A stretch of 64,000 nt of DNA from Pseudofabraea citricarpa (GCA_029641185.1 JAPWGK010000001.1:3670501-3734500); one strand, 5' to 3'. Positions 1-12,471 are shown, numbered from the stretch's first letter. The notes: generated from the sequence alone by a model not told the origin. Program-made: numbers and translations.

Positions 1-3000
1 CAAAGGCTTGGAAGGATCCAAAATACATGGCGCTCTTGGTGCGGCTATCTCCGATTATTCATCAACAAGGGATGACAGACTTGTTCGTCTACTAGTTCAA
101 AAAGGGGTCTCGGTTGACTCACATATCGACTCCGCCGTAGCTCGAGAAGATGAACTCTTATTAGCCATGCTCTTGAATGGGAACCCATCGAAACATGCCA
201 CCTCAAGCTCCCTTGCGACAGCTCTCAAAGTCCAGGAGTTGACAGTGAGGTTGCATATGATTCAACTTCTTCTTGGTGCCGGGGCAAACGTCAATCATGA
301 GGATGAGATGGCCATACTTGCAGCAACTCAAGCTGGTGATCTCATGTCTCTAGAGACATTGTTACACTGTCTTCCGCAGCCGAAGTCTTTGGAGGCTGCG
401 TTTGGTGTTGCTTCGGCAATGGAAGACGCACAAATGAGATACATACTCTGTGAGAAGCTTCTCAATTCTGGGGCTCAAGGAGAAGTAGTCAACAAAGCTC
501 TTATAGCTGGTATTTTACAAGAACAGCAAAGTACAGTTTTTCTCAAATTGCTCTCTCCGTATGCATCTGTGGACTTCGACAATGGCCGTGCGTTATGCCT
601 CGCCATCGATAATATGCTTCATGAGCATTTGTTAATTTTACTCACCATGAAACCGAGCATACCAACATTCGATAAAGCTCTTACCGCAGTTATGACATTG
701 GATGATGAACATATACAGTTCAAATTTCTGAAGTCAATCCTGGAAGCCGGTCCAGAAATTGGTTTACTTAGCAAGGCCTTGGTAATTTCAATTGAAAACC
801 ACAAGCGGCACGCCTCTTATCTGTTGCTGCGGCACGGAGCTTCTGTGGACTTTAACGAGGGTGCTCCTTTGGTAGCTGCCGTGTCGGCTAGAAATGCTAG
901 CCTTCTTAAACTTTTTGTGGATGGTCTATCTCAAAAGCCATCATCTGCAAGCTTGGCAGCTGGATTAAATGCTGCTATTATGACGGAGAGCGACTCCGCC
1001 AAGCAGAAGATACTCCAAATACTATTGTCTGCTCGGGTACCCTCTGAATCATTGAATTCAGCTTTATTCAAACTAACAAGAGACGAACAGCCAGATTATC
1101 CTACTATCGATACACTTTTAAAATATGGAGCCTCGGTCCATTACAAAAATAACATGAGCTTGCTTCAAGCCGCCAAAAGCTCCAAATTAGAATTGCTTCG
1201 AGCATTGCTACGGTATGTCAAGGATAGCTCTGCTGTATCAGTTGTCTTTACGGATAGACTCAAAGATGAGTCATTCTGGAAGGATCCAGCTGGAGTGGAT
1301 ATAATGTCAATGATCCTTCGTAAGGGTGTGAGCCAAGATCTGATTAACCAAGCTCTGGTAGATGCCATAACTCGATATCAATCCCAGCCGGGAGCGAGGA
1401 AGTTTGTGATCCTCTTGTTGGAGAATAGGGCAGATATAAATTCTGAAAATTGCATGGCTTTGAAAGCAGCCGTTAACACAGGAGATGTTGAGCTGCTGCA
1501 AGTTTTCTTGGACCGGGACTGCAGTCAATTATCCTTGTCGCTTACATTCCCATATATTCTCCAGTCTGGGCTACAGGTCTCAGTCGCGGCAACTCTGGTC
1601 AGCAAGTTTGCACTTCATAAAAACCAGAGGTTCGGTGATGCTTTTGTTCACCCGGAATTTCCAGAATCTCCAATCATTCTGAGTATGTGGAATTACCCAC
1701 AAAGCGTAGATGTCCTTGCCTCCGTCCTTGACGCTGGGTTCCCCGTAGACCAGATAGGACAGGGGAAAATTGGAACGACCCCTCTATTCTGGGCTATGTA
1801 CTGCCCAAATAAAGCCATTGACAACTCTATTATTGAACATTTAATTCAACGTGGAGGTAAGCATTAATTATTATCATTTTGAAAGGTAACTAATTGATTA
1901 AAACTAGCTAATCTCCATGGCTATCCTGAATCTTTGATGCATGTCGCAATACGCGAGCAGCGTTTGCATCTAATTCATATTTTGCTCCAAGCCAAAATAG
2001 ATCTAGACACCAAAGATAACAAAGGACGTACACCACTTGCATATGCCACTGAAATTGGGGATACAGTAAGCATGGAAGCTTTGTTGAAGGCCGGAGCAGA
2101 TGTTGACGATGATGCGCTTCATGTTGCCGCACGTTCCCTGAACACTGAAGCTATACGACTTCTCATAATCAACGGTCATGATGTAAATCGACCGTCAATC
2201 AAACACCAAGGCAGAACACCATTAGCCGAGCTATGTCATACAGCTTTACCAAATACAGGAAAATCCAGCGGAAACACTATGGAAAAGCTCTTAAGGAAGA
2301 CGTTCCAAACCCTGATCGACAATGGATCCCGCACAGACATCAGAATTCCCAACGACCAGGGCGGGAAATCCTTATTGCTTCACGCATTAGATAGTACTTC
2401 TCCTTGCCTGATGGCACGGACTTTCTTGGCTTGTGGCCAATTCCATTTGATCAACGAGGACTTCAATCTCTTTTTTGATGGTGAATATTACTACTCCCCC
2501 ACGAAGTATATCGAAAAAGGCCATTGCAAGTCAGAAAAAAGCTACCATGCTGAACTTATCGAGCTCTTGAAAATCTATCATGCCAAACCCCGTTATTGGA
2601 AAGCGTGTGAACAACCAGAGGACATGGTCGACCCACCTGAATTTATTCTCAGGGCAGAACAAGATCGTATGATAATGGAAGAGTCAATTCGACGGCTCAA
2701 AAAAGAGAATGAATTGGAACAGGCACTACTGGCTAGTCGCTGGGCGAAAGAAGTCGAGCTGGAGTCCTCCAAGCTCGACTGGGAGAACAAAATATCTGAC
2801 GATCGTCATCAGCGAGAATTGCGTCAACAAACGGATGTGCATAAGATGAAATATGCATTCGCTGAACAAGATGCCAACCACAGATTGAATTACTCGAGGT
2901 CCATGAATAAGGAGGCGCTCAATTTCACGCTTGTCAAAAATCGTCAAAACCTCGAATACGAAGACGCAAGCTTGACACGTCGCCAAAGAGGACAGAAAAT

Positions 3001-3220
3001 GGAAATTTATAAACAGGAGAATCTTGTGCGCCTGAAAGACAAATCGGTCGGGATTGACAAAGACTTGATGAACAAACAAATTGAATTTGGAAGTCTTCTT
3101 ATGAAAGCGAAGTTGGAGATGGACAATATGAATTGGATACAGAACGATCCAAAGTCTGCTTTGGCGCCAAGGAAGGCCATTTCTTCCGGGAAAATACGGA
3201 ATCGCATAACTGAAGTGTGA
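1..3220 (+). CDS. Ankyrin-repeat protein, 5'-truncated by the window edge
   Basis: The reading frame is open from the first bases, so the start codon lies outside the window. Two exons are seen: 1-1856 and 1908-3220. The 51-base intron (GTAAGC donor, TAACTAAT branch region, CTAG acceptor) joins ...IQRG to ANLHGYPES in phase. The product shown is over 1,000 residues. The first two thirds are degenerate ankyrin-like helical repeats with recurring 'LLxxGAxV' units. Clearer ankyrin repeats follow the intron (DNKGRTPLAYATEIGD, then GADVDDDALHVAARS). The last ~200 residues are highly charged with Glu/Lys/Arg/Gln-rich helices, probably coiled coil. Proteins of this type often carry an N-terminal NACHT or lipase-like domain, but that part is not in the window. 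It probably acts as a protein-interaction scaffold; the partner is unknown. Confidence 0.85.
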
Positions 3221-3789
3221 AAAGACTAAACAGATTGGGCTTTTGTGGGATCAATATTTCTTTTCTTGGGCAGACAATGTTTGTGCCCAGGTTAGTAGGT
3301 CGGGTGGGGGAAAGAGGGGGGGTGGGGGGTCTCTTTTCTTATTACCTTTTTATTATATTTGTCAATGTTCGCAGTCTCCTTATTATTCTAATAGATTCCC
3401 CTCCGCCCGACCACTTATCGCCATTTTGATTGTTGTTTATTTGGGCCAAAGCTTCACTGATGAGTGGGAATACGTATGTCTTTACATAGATGAATACATA
3501 TGTATGTATGATTTGTGTTCAATCTGAGATCGAACGTAAAGTTATAGCCTACCATCGTGTATATTATGTGATAAAAAAGAAAAAGAAAAACTGGTTGTAC
3601 AGCAGTAAGAATACTACTATAGACAAGGACGGGATCACTTTTGTACCAATGGCTCCAATATCCTTTGTCGAAGTCTTCATAATAATAGATAAGAAAAGCA
3701 AAGTTGATTTAAATTTTGATTAAAATTGTATTTTGAAGGAGTCTCGGTTTTTGTGGAATATCTGCACGACTTACAGAATGATTGTTTCC
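3221..3789. other. Intergenic spacer between convergent genes
   Basis: This is the shared 3' flank of the ankyrin gene and the AIM9 homologue. It holds a G-rich tract (about 3302-3331) and an A-rich tract (about 3569-3590). No convincing coding frame was seen. Confidence 0.6.
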
Positions 3790-5691
3790 TCAAGTTCCAA
3801 AAGGCCACTCTCTTTCCCAGGCTTCCCTATCCTCCTTGCTCCTCCCATGAATCTCAATCATCTTCTCTTTCATTTGTCCCAAGACATATAAAGCCTCCTC
3901 GTATCGCTCGGGTTTTACTATTCCAAGTGGAGGACATAGCTCTTCGCCAACTTTACAGCGAACTGCTTGCATTGCCTCCATTCCTCGAACCATGCCTTCA
4001 TGAAGGGTCTCAATTTCTTCTTGCTCACTGGCTGAAAATGAGAACGGATAGAGGTGGCCTTTGGCTCCTGGAATCTCGTCCCTCCATGTCTTTTCTAATT
4101 CTATTACTCGTGAGAGATAGCTTGTTTCACCGTCGATAAGTAGATTGCCTGCCACAAGAAGTAGGAAATGGCTTGTCGTTTGTTGAAACTCAAAAGCAGT
4201 CCAAAGTCGTGGATTCTGCTTATGGGTCAGGGTGTTGTATAAAGAGAAGAGGGACTGCTCCAAGTATAAAACGTCTGCTCGCTTCTTTGCTTCCATGTCG
4301 AGCTGCTGATAATTATCTGGCTTTCGCGGCCGTATGATGCCTTTGACAGGTGGGCCGTCGTAATCAATGATATAGGGCTGGCGGGCAAGAAGATATAGAG
4401 GTGCTAATTCTGTAGACTGCCAGTCTATAAGGCCTGTGATCTCTGTGGGGATTGATGGGTTTACAAAGATATTGCCAATATGTAGATCGCTATGCCAAAT
4501 ATGCGACGAGCTGATAGCTTTATCGTCCGGTAGTAGAAACGGTAATAGCTTGAAATAACAATCTAAGGCCTTTCGCTTTATTTCTCTAGTCGGTTGGTAC
4601 GTTCCTGGCCCACAGAGTGATAGTTGTGATTTGGGTAGAGGGAGTTGATTAATGGCAGCTAGCTCTCGACATCCAACTGCGTTTTGGAAATCCTTTGTTG
4701 TCGTCCCTAAAAACAAGTCAACTAAGCAGATATAGAACGTAAGGAAAACGAATCTTACATGGACCTCTATCAATATCCAAAGTTGATCTTCTATTATCCA
4801 TCCAGTCCCGTCCCGTAGATGGTCCAATTGCAAATTTTGAATCCGTGATATCAACGCCATTTGCGTCGGTATAAAGAGGTCTGTCCTTAATTGGCTTATC
4901 AAGGTCTTGGGCATAATAAAGACTGCCATAACTCTTGAAACAGATCGATGACCAGGTGTCCTGGTAGCTCATAAGCGTTTGGACTATGGCCCATTTCCCT
5001 CGAATATCCATATCAGGCCAAATGCGTTCAAGTTCGATTCCTGGCACTTTTTCCATTATGATATACTCTGCACCAACAGGATTACTCTCGGCTCTAGAGC
5101 TCCAAGCGAAAACCTTAGGGACAGGATTCCCTAAGTTATTGCGAGCCTGCTATAAGTCAGTCTATGCATGGAATGCGCCAAATTTAGAAGGTAAATATAC
5201 GAAGTCCATCGTGGCAACTTCACTTGCCGTCGTAAAATGAGGTAGCCCAGCGTTAGGATTAGGGACTTTGGCTACAACTTCGGTGCCATCATCCATAGTA
5301 AGAAGCATAGCCTTGCTATACATGCCATCGGGGTATTTGCTGATGCTGATGCATATCTTCGCTCCAGTAGCCTTGGCGGCAATTCGGGCCAGCTCATTCA
5401 CATTAAAGTGGACGCGACGCTGTGACATTTCGTATGCTTCATCAACAATGAAGCGGCCATTGGTAAAGTTGAAAAGGTCGTCATTGTATTTCAAATCTGA
5501 CTCCATGAGCGAAATGATAAACACACTCAAAAGGAAGTAGACTCACTGGGAAGAAGCGCTCGTGATGCATCACGGCTTGGAGCGGAGGCGTCCGTTGCCA
5601 TTGTTTTGCAGCTTCCGAGAATCCTGTGGCGATTGAATCTCAGGGAAGAAGTAGTTCCGAAGAGGACTCTCGAATATAAGCTTGCGCGCAT
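3790..5691 (-). CDS. AIM9: AIM9-like mitochondrial phosphotransferase-fold protein
   Basis: Four exons on the minus strand: 5691-5547, 5496-5201, 5146-4759 and 4706-3790, giving 581 residues with all phases consistent. The family is AIM9 (altered inheritance of mitochondria 9), with an aminoglycoside-phosphotransferase/kinase-like fold. Signatures seen are FNFTNGRF near the N-terminus, IIMEKVPG, a catalytic-loop motif HSDLHIGNIFV and a metal-binding GLIDWQ. The ATG at 5691 was chosen because its exon encodes an Arg/Ser-rich stretch without acidic residues (MRASLYSRVLFG...), a good mitochondrial presequence. Starting at the ATG at 5530 would read intron sequence instead. The biochemical substrate of AIM9 proteins is not known. 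An unrelated decayed-looking frame overlaps the presequence exon. Confidence 0.93.
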
Positions 5692-6313
5692 GGCGTGGTG
5701 ACAATCGCAAAGTAGCCCAGGCGGCTAGTGCTACCCGTAGTGACTTTCAGAGGTTGGGCTTTGAGATGGAATGGCGAGGAGGGAATATCACGCGTCTCCC
5801 AAGCGCTTAAATCCGGCGTGACCTCGGCAGCTCAAACTTCCTTTCCAACTACCTTGAGGTAATGAACTTTATTTTCGTTGTGGGAATAGCGAGCGCTAAG
5901 TACCACAAAGCCAACTAGCAATGATTCCTAGGCTATCTCGACTCCTCGGATAACATGGCCAGCCTCTGGATCCTTGTTGGTTGGCAATAATCAGCGCTTC
6001 CATAATGTCCTGTTGGTTGGGAATACGACAAGTGAAGGTGTCGGAGGAGGAGGGAATGGTCCAACTGCGATAATCCCCGGTCTACCCTCAAGATTTCCTG
6101 TAGGCTATGCTATCTGCATTACAAGAGTTGGAGTACCAGGTATGCAGGCTGAGCCCAGCCCCATGTCATCCGTCGACTGGACTTCATCTCTGTGGCTGGC
6201 CTGCAATATCACCAACAGTATGCAGCCGCAATCTAATTGCCTCAAGTCTCTGGTCTCAGCTGGTTCCAAAAGAGGAATTCTTGCCGCCATGAAACCGTGT
6301 ACCCAACGTTATT
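5640..6313 (-). pseudogene. Possible decayed gene upstream of AIM9
   Basis: One minus-strand frame runs from about 6290 to 5640 with only four internal stops (at 6107, 5993, 5930 and 5834) before the terminal stop at 5642. Protein-like segments lie between the stops, for example LSARYSHNENKVHYLKVVG and WETRDIPSSPFHLKAQPLK. About ten stops would be expected by chance over that length. I do not recognise the family. Its last ~17 codons overlap the first exon of the AIM9 homologue in another frame. It could be a relic of a gene inactivated by point mutation, or chance. Confidence 0.3.
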
Positions 6314-6479
6314 GATACTGATTTCTAAGTCGGTGTAAGGTACTCTAGGCCGCCATACTTAGAAGAAGTCAGACATGGCTCCTATTGAGTTTGTCCCTAC
6401 CGCGCGCGAAGTTGTCCAACTCGGCCCTTTCTTTGGCAGTACTCATAGACATCTATTTTGAGATGAGCTCCCAAGAAAA

Positions 6480-6793
6480 AGGGAAACACGCAGGATAGTG
6501 AATATAAAGTCACCTCCCCAGAACATCAATCCTATCGTTATCACACAAAGAGCTGCCGATAACCAACCAACCTAACACACCATCACTCCATTCCGTATTG
6601 CTTCAACCTCACCTACCGATATCATCTATCCATTAGTCACCCTATCACACTCAACCTTCCTCATTCACTCCTACTTGCCTACCTAGGTAGACTATCATTT
6701 CCTCATCAGCACAGCGCTATCTTCAGGTAAGGAAGGCTTCGTACTCCACTTCTTCCTCTCTGAAAACCATTTCGCTAATTCTGAGTAGTCACC
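6480..6793 (+). promoter_or_regulatory. Promoter and 5' leader, with probable leader intron
   Basis: A pyrimidine-rich stretch, typical of fungal core promoters and leaders, precedes the small gene at 6794. A probable 5'-UTR intron spans 6727-6788: GTAAGG donor, GCTAAT branch at 6774-6779, and a TAG acceptor six bases before the ATG. Confidence 0.5.
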
Positions 6794-7174
6794 ATGAGTC
6801 GTGCTTTGAAATCAGGCGCTCAAAAGGTCAAAGCCTACATCAAAGAGTCACAGGCCCGCATCGATAAGCTTCTGCATGGTGAAGGTATCCCAGGCCAAAG
6901 AGCGTTTCCGGCTCGAGGTGGTAACTGGGACAAGAAGATTGGTGTTCGCCTCGACTATGGTGAAAAGTTTGAGTTGGGCGGTGTCCAATACCAACGCTTC
7001 AAGTTGCAGGCCAACAAAGGCTCCGAGGACAAAGCATTGAAGGCATTGGCAAACAAAAACTCTCACGAAGTTTGGTCTCACGCTGACATGCGAGTTCGCA
7101 AGGTCCCAAAGGGAGAGGAGGATGACGTAGTGGATGACTTCTTTGATCAGATCAACAAGAACATGAAAGTTTAA
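6794..7174 (+). CDS. Small uncharacterised protein (126 aa)
   Basis: A single exon encodes 126 residues. The ATG has a good fungal context (TCACCATGAG) and follows a probable leader intron. The protein is hydrophilic and basic in its first half (MSRALKSGAQKVKAYIKES) and acidic near the C-terminus (EEDDVVDDFFDQINK). It has no signal peptide and no membrane segment. No family is recognised. Even codon use, a clean promoter and the lack of low complexity support a real gene. Confidence 0.7.
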   Translation: MSRALKSGAQKVKAYIKESQARIDKLLHGEGIPGQRAFPARGGNWDKKIGVRLDYGEKFELGGVQYQRFKLQANKGSEDKALKALANKNSHEVWSHADMRVRKVPKGEEDDVVDDFFDQINKNMKV

Positions 7175-9463
7175 GTCGCCATGTATTGGTGATTGGCAGA
7201 TATCAATATCGTCAATAATTGGAAAGAGAAGAAATTGGGCGATCATGTCTGGTAGATTGTGGTGAATAATTGTATTGATCACCCATTTCGTTGACTCTTC
7301 CAACGTCGGTGACTACCGACCAAAACTCCAATACCAATTTATTCCGAAACAACTCAAGGTCCTTAATGGATACAATCTCCTGTTTAGTTGCAATAATCTT
7401 CTGCGTGACAACTGTAACGTCCAGGTACGCTCCTCAAAAAAGAAAGAAAAGGGGTATTTTCACAGTTGCTAGCACAGATTTTGTGGCCTCTATGTTACTA
7501 CTGTTTATGTGATTGCGGACGATGAGTTCAAAGACCATCAAGTGTCAATTTAAATTACCTGAAATAGGGTAATAGAGAGTATCTACGTGCCGGAATCAAG
7601 GTAGGAGATACCCAGGTATACCCTCAAGTGAAGTATTTTCTCGGTTGATTTCTTTCCGTAATAGTAGATCAAGCATCAGTTCGGATATTTGTATAGCAGT
7701 TAACTGGCAGTTGGTCGATAGGTTGGTTACAGTTGGTATATATAATATATTGGGTTGGATGCAGTTCGCCTTCGAAATATTGGTTAACCATCCATTGCTC
7801 ACACTGCCATGGCTTTGTACGATAGCTTGTTTTATAAATAAAAGCGCACCTCACAAACAGCTATTCCATTCTATTTGTCGTTTTACCTGTTTTAGTTTAA
7901 TATAACGCTGAATGAACATCCGTGTGTTTCCGTGCCATTCGAGATTTTTAAATGTCTTGCTCTGAATATCAACTGTCAGTCTGTCACAATCCTCTGAATG
8001 TTTATCTATTTTATCATGTAATCTAAATATTATGTTTTGATCTAAATAACTTCTAGTCCACCATAACCAATTATGCATAAGACTTGTATCAGAAAGAAAT
8101 ATTACACAGCTTTTGTAGGCTCATTCTTCTAATGAAAAAACTCGGAGTGCTTACTTATGCTGGCATGGGAGCAACCGCAACATTTATATGCGTCAGCGCA
8201 TGCACAGCCGGGCGTTTACTAGGGGAACTTGTGAGGCCCGGGTAGACTAACCATCATCCCGAAGATGCTATTTATTTATGGACTGTCGAGAAATCCTATA
8301 GTTCCGCTAGTATAAAGAACTTGTATTTGTTTCTTTCCGTATATCAAGATTTTAGAGATCTTGCCAAACAAAACTTGTAGTCAGGTAGTTTTCTCTCGGT
8401 TCGATTACGATTTCCGGAACCAGTGGTTTTCCTTGTAATCAAATGCAGTATTAAATTCTTCCAGTAACGGGTTTGTGCGAATCGGTCTTCGCACCGCGCT
8501 AAGATTCCAGATGGTCGTACTCGGTCGAGGATCATGGTCTGTTTAGCGAAGGAGAATTTGTACGATTTAGATCCGATCAGCCCCATAATTGATTGTTATC
8601 AGACTCATCCGTAGTACTCCTTGGTATGACGTCCAAGACACGAGACGTGGATGCTATCTAGAACATCTGTCACACTTATATTTCCTCAAACTACATCTTA
8701 GCATCTCAAGACACCCGTACCCAAAGCTACATGATTGATAGCTGCAAAATTTACTGTTTTTGTCATACAACCAATATTGAGCCAGCTGAAATCGACCTAT
8801 ATCTTCGATAAGGGATAAAGAGCCTTCTAATCTATAGACGACTTTCGTATCAATCCGAGCCGGAACAAACCTTAAAGTTTGCAGCTGAAACCTGACGCCG
8901 TACTCGTTTCAACCCGAGAAGTGACATACAATAGCGATTCGTTTCTATCCGTCGTCCGAAGGTGCTGTACCTGAATCATGAGCTTGTCAAAATTGGCTTC
9001 GAACTTGGAAAATGCTTAGTGAGGCTGTACACGCAAGGAAAGCCAAAGTTGTTCAATCGCTGCCAATTGATTGGACGGACCAGAACAGAAACAGATGTAT
9101 TTAATTAAACAATCAAAACTACGGAGCTTAAGTTTTCGGGCTTTGCTGTTTAGATTGCGACAGCTGTCTCTTTAGTTCCTCACACCTTGTACGCTATGAT
9201 AAAATCGCAGGTATAGATATGTGGATTGTGGAGAAGCGGTTAACCTGAGTAAACTCTCTAATGTAAGTCAGAACAAGTTGTGGGCCTTTGAAAGCACAAA
9301 AGTACATTATATATGAAAGTATTGGATTTTTCATCGAGTTCTCATTGTTACTTCGGCCGTCTTCGATTTTCTTGGTGCTTGTCTTGGGTCAGATCTTGTT
9401 TTTGATTGCCGTTGGAATAACCTCAGTGGAACGTATCGGCCTAATAAGATGCTAGAATTCACG
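7175..9463. other. AT-rich spacer, no gene recognised
   Basis: About 2.3 kb is without a convincing gene. Open frames are short and look random on both strands. The base composition is AT-rich, as in old repeat debris altered by repeat-induced point mutation (RIP), but no element ends were identified. The last few hundred bases must hold the promoter of the LtrA-like gene. Confidence 0.5.
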
Positions 9464-11510
9464 ATGAATCATGGACCGGAGAAGTCTGATCAAAATTCAT
9501 TTGCTGCTTGGTAGAAACTCTTATTTAATTCTTTCTTTGGACAGTCACTAACTCGAAGCTAGGAGTGTAAAACATTCTTACGAAACCCGCAAGCCAGCAA
9601 ATAAATATACACTCCTGCCTCTCATTCAATCACCCATTGTCGAAGAACCAGATGGAGATGTACACTTTCAGCAAAGACACGAATCAAATACGCTCGAGCT
9701 TTTCTTTGACTTAATTTTCATCGCTAACTTATCAACTTTCACCGCAAACCATGCTGTAATCGACAAAGACACTCTTTCAGCTTATGTTGGACTGTTCGGC
9801 CTCCTGTGGTTTACTTGGTTCCAAGTCACATTACACGATGTCAGATTTGGTATCGACTCAGTATTCCAGAGATTCTGCAAAACAATTCAGGTTATTTTAT
9901 TTGTTGGCTTTGCTTTTGTAGGCTCCTCCTTTAACCCGGGTGGTCGTGGCCACAACAACATTGTAAGAATACATATTTTCCAGTACATCTTTTCATAATT
10001 AACAAGCAACTTGTGTGTAGACTTTTCAATTCTTATGCTGGATTTTATCCATAAGTCGCATGCTTCTTGCGATACAATACACAGTTGTTCTCTGCTGCGT
10101 CAGGATGAAGCCAAGGATGCGCACTCTCACCTTGCCTCTCTGCTTGGTGATTGGTACCTTCATCACATGTGCAGGAATATTCTCTGCAATGATTTTAGCT
10201 TTCAAACCGGCCTTTGGCAACGGATTACGAATCTACTACGTCTGGTATATTATTGTCCTTGTTGAAGCTGCGATGGTCCTTACCTCATCTTCTATTTGGG
10301 CAGAGCTGAGCTTTAGCAATACACATTTGCTAGAACGCATGGGTCTTCTTACTCTAATTGTGATAGGAGAAGGTGCGATAGGTGTAACCAAAACTGTGGG
10401 CAAACTCATGTATACCACTGGCCCAAACTTTGAGAGCATAATGCTTGTGGTATGCATTGTTCTTATCCTTGTAAGTTTATCTGATGATATATGGAGAGTC
10501 AATCGCAGCCTAAAAGTATATAAATTGACATCTATCTTCTCCAGATGTTCTTGTGGACATTGTATTTTGACAATCATCCGCATTATCATTACGGCACCAT
10601 CAAACAACAAGTCTGGGCTGCAGTTCACTTTCTGCTGCACCTAAGTATTATTGGTGTGGTTGAAGGGTCTCAGCAAATCGCCGTCGGAAGATATCTCTTT
10701 AGAGGTATGACAAGTTTTGAAGAAACTCTCCGCCGTATTTGCACAGTCGAGCATCTCGATGGCGCTAATTTGATGAACGCCATCTTAAGGGCTGTGGATA
10801 CTTTGAAACTTGACGATATGGATGACCCAGAAGAACCGTCAACAAAAATCATCTTACAGAGCTTGTATTCCTTGACGAATAATACAGGGGTTTGTTCAGC
10901 AGCTAACACCACCAATCTGGACGCTATGAACTCCCTGCCTACTACATTTACACAATTCATGAGAGAAATATTTGGGGGAATTTTCTTGTCGTCCGGAGTC
11001 AAGCTCCCACAAGGCGTCGATGCATCTGACCAGGCCAACTCAGCATTCACAACCATTTATGTATACTACTGGATTTCAGTCTCTATGGTATTTCTGAGTT
11101 TTGGCATTCTACTTTGGCTTACCCGCCACGAGGAACATCGGCCTGGACCTTTCGACACGGTAGCTTTGATAGGAAGAGGGTTCGGAGCCGTATTGGGTCT
11201 CGTCGCGCTTCCAATCGCTGCCTCGTACAACGTTCTTTACTTATTCATGCGAAGTCCGTTTATTTTGCCCTGTGTGGTTGGAATTTTGGCTTCCGTCATT
11301 TGTTGCGATCGTTTAGGTCGTGAAATCAGCCAAAAGGCCGTCGAGAAGGAAGAGCAGCTGAAAGCGACAATGAGTCAAGATGACATAGATGAGTTACATT
11401 CTCAGTATCGCATGGGATCAAGAAGTGGATCAGTGGGTTCAGATGCTAGCGATGAGAAATCATCTCAGTATTTTGTAGGCCGGCGGTCGTTTCTAAGCTT
11501 CTCAAACTAA
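9464..11510 (+). CDS. Low-temperature-requirement A (LtrA)-like membrane protein
   Basis: Four exons: 9464-9510, 9563-9962, 10021-10470 and 10545-11510, giving 620 residues in continuous phase. The first intron has a canonical CACTAAC branch point. The family signature ESNTLELFFDLIFIANLS is followed by about ten hydrophobic segments, and a second conserved LtrA block is HLLERMGLLTLIVIGEGAIG. After the last membrane segment comes a cytosolic tail rich in Ser, Glu and Asp (roughly residues 565-620). LtrA proteins are multi-pass membrane proteins first named in Listeria. Fungal members are widespread and their function is unknown. The 47-base first exon is short, so the start codon is the least certain part of the model. 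Confidence 0.9.
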
Positions 11511-12372
11511 AGGTCCCTTTCCTGAATTCCAGAAGAGGAAAATCCAAGTTAACACAAGCGGTATGACTCTAATCTCTAGATTAGATATTGTACATATTTT
11601 AAAATGATACCCTTCCTTATTCAGCACGCTCATGTTCTGATCTCATTCGTGGTAACGTGATCAGACTCAGGAGAGACGTCACCTGGCTTCCGCCTCTTCT
11701 CGTTGCCACCATACAAGGTAGACCATTACGCCGCTGAGAATGATCTTAGATTGCTGACTCACTTGATGGGTCTAAATGATACGATCAAAGGGAGACCAAA
11801 AATATTTCTTCTGACTGTCAGGTGATTCTTTGCCCAGCCGGATAAGAAGCTCTCCACGTGATGACCACAACATCATCGCCAAGAGGGGCTTTGCTCAAGC
11901 CTCCATCAACTGCCACAACATCCCGAGCATCCCCTCATTCCCTGATGCTAGGCAGCGACCATGCTGTCCGGCAGTGCATCTCTTCCAGCGAATGACCCAT
12001 TGTCTTTCAAGGCGAAGACAGCACGGGGTAGCATACGTTGAGTATGCCTGGTCAGCCCACATCAGGTACCCGTCAATGTTTGGAGGTACGGTCGTTGCAA
12101 TCAGCTGCGATCGACGTGCGGGCAGTTTGTCTTGGAAACGGTCATCGTCTTTTTCCTGGCAGTGCTCGATTGATATCACCCTAAGGTCACAGTCACAGTC
12201 ACCCACGCATCTGTGTCAGGGATATATATGACGATCATGGCCTGCTTGTAAGTTAAACTTTTCTACCCCGACATATGTTTATGACATCAAGATAAAGCTG
12301 CTTCCTTCTGCTTCTTTCATCAACGTAACCAACGAAACAAAACTCGACCATTCAATCCCGATCTGCGACAGT
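11511..12372. other. Spacer with candidate promoter of a micro-ORF
   Basis: No larger gene is seen. A TATATA element lies at about 12221-12228, followed by a pyrimidine-rich and then A-rich stretch that resembles a leader and ends at the ATG at 12373. Confidence 0.4.
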
Positions 12373-12471
12373 ATGTTTGGAATCATTTCAACAATCTTCC
12401 ATGAGATTATGGATCTCTGGGAGGCGCTCTTGATAGGTCTGGGCAGCTGCATGATGAAGTGCGGCTGTTAA
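12373..12471 (+). CDS. Candidate 32-aa hydrophobic micropeptide with Cys-rich end
   Basis: A 32-codon frame starts MFGIISTIFHEIMDLWEAL and ends in the motif CMMKCGC. It is a single hydrophobic or amphipathic helix followed by a Cys-rich tail that could be lipidated. A TATA-like element and a CT-rich leader lie upstream. Filamentous fungi encode small hydrophobic peptides with similar Cys-rich ends (general recollection, not checked here). It may equally be a truncated relic of a longer member or a chance frame. Confidence 0.3.
   Translation: MFGIISTIFHEIMDLWEALLIGLGSCMMKCGC

Noticed and set aside
5974..6315. Plus-strand 113-codon frame
   Set aside because: It has a Gly/Pro-rich random composition and no motif, and it lies opposite the minus-strand frame that looks more protein-like.
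8344..8586. Minus-strand 80-codon frame in the spacer before the LtrA-like gene
   Set aside because: It is basic and random-looking, with no promoter or motif. It may be repeat debris.
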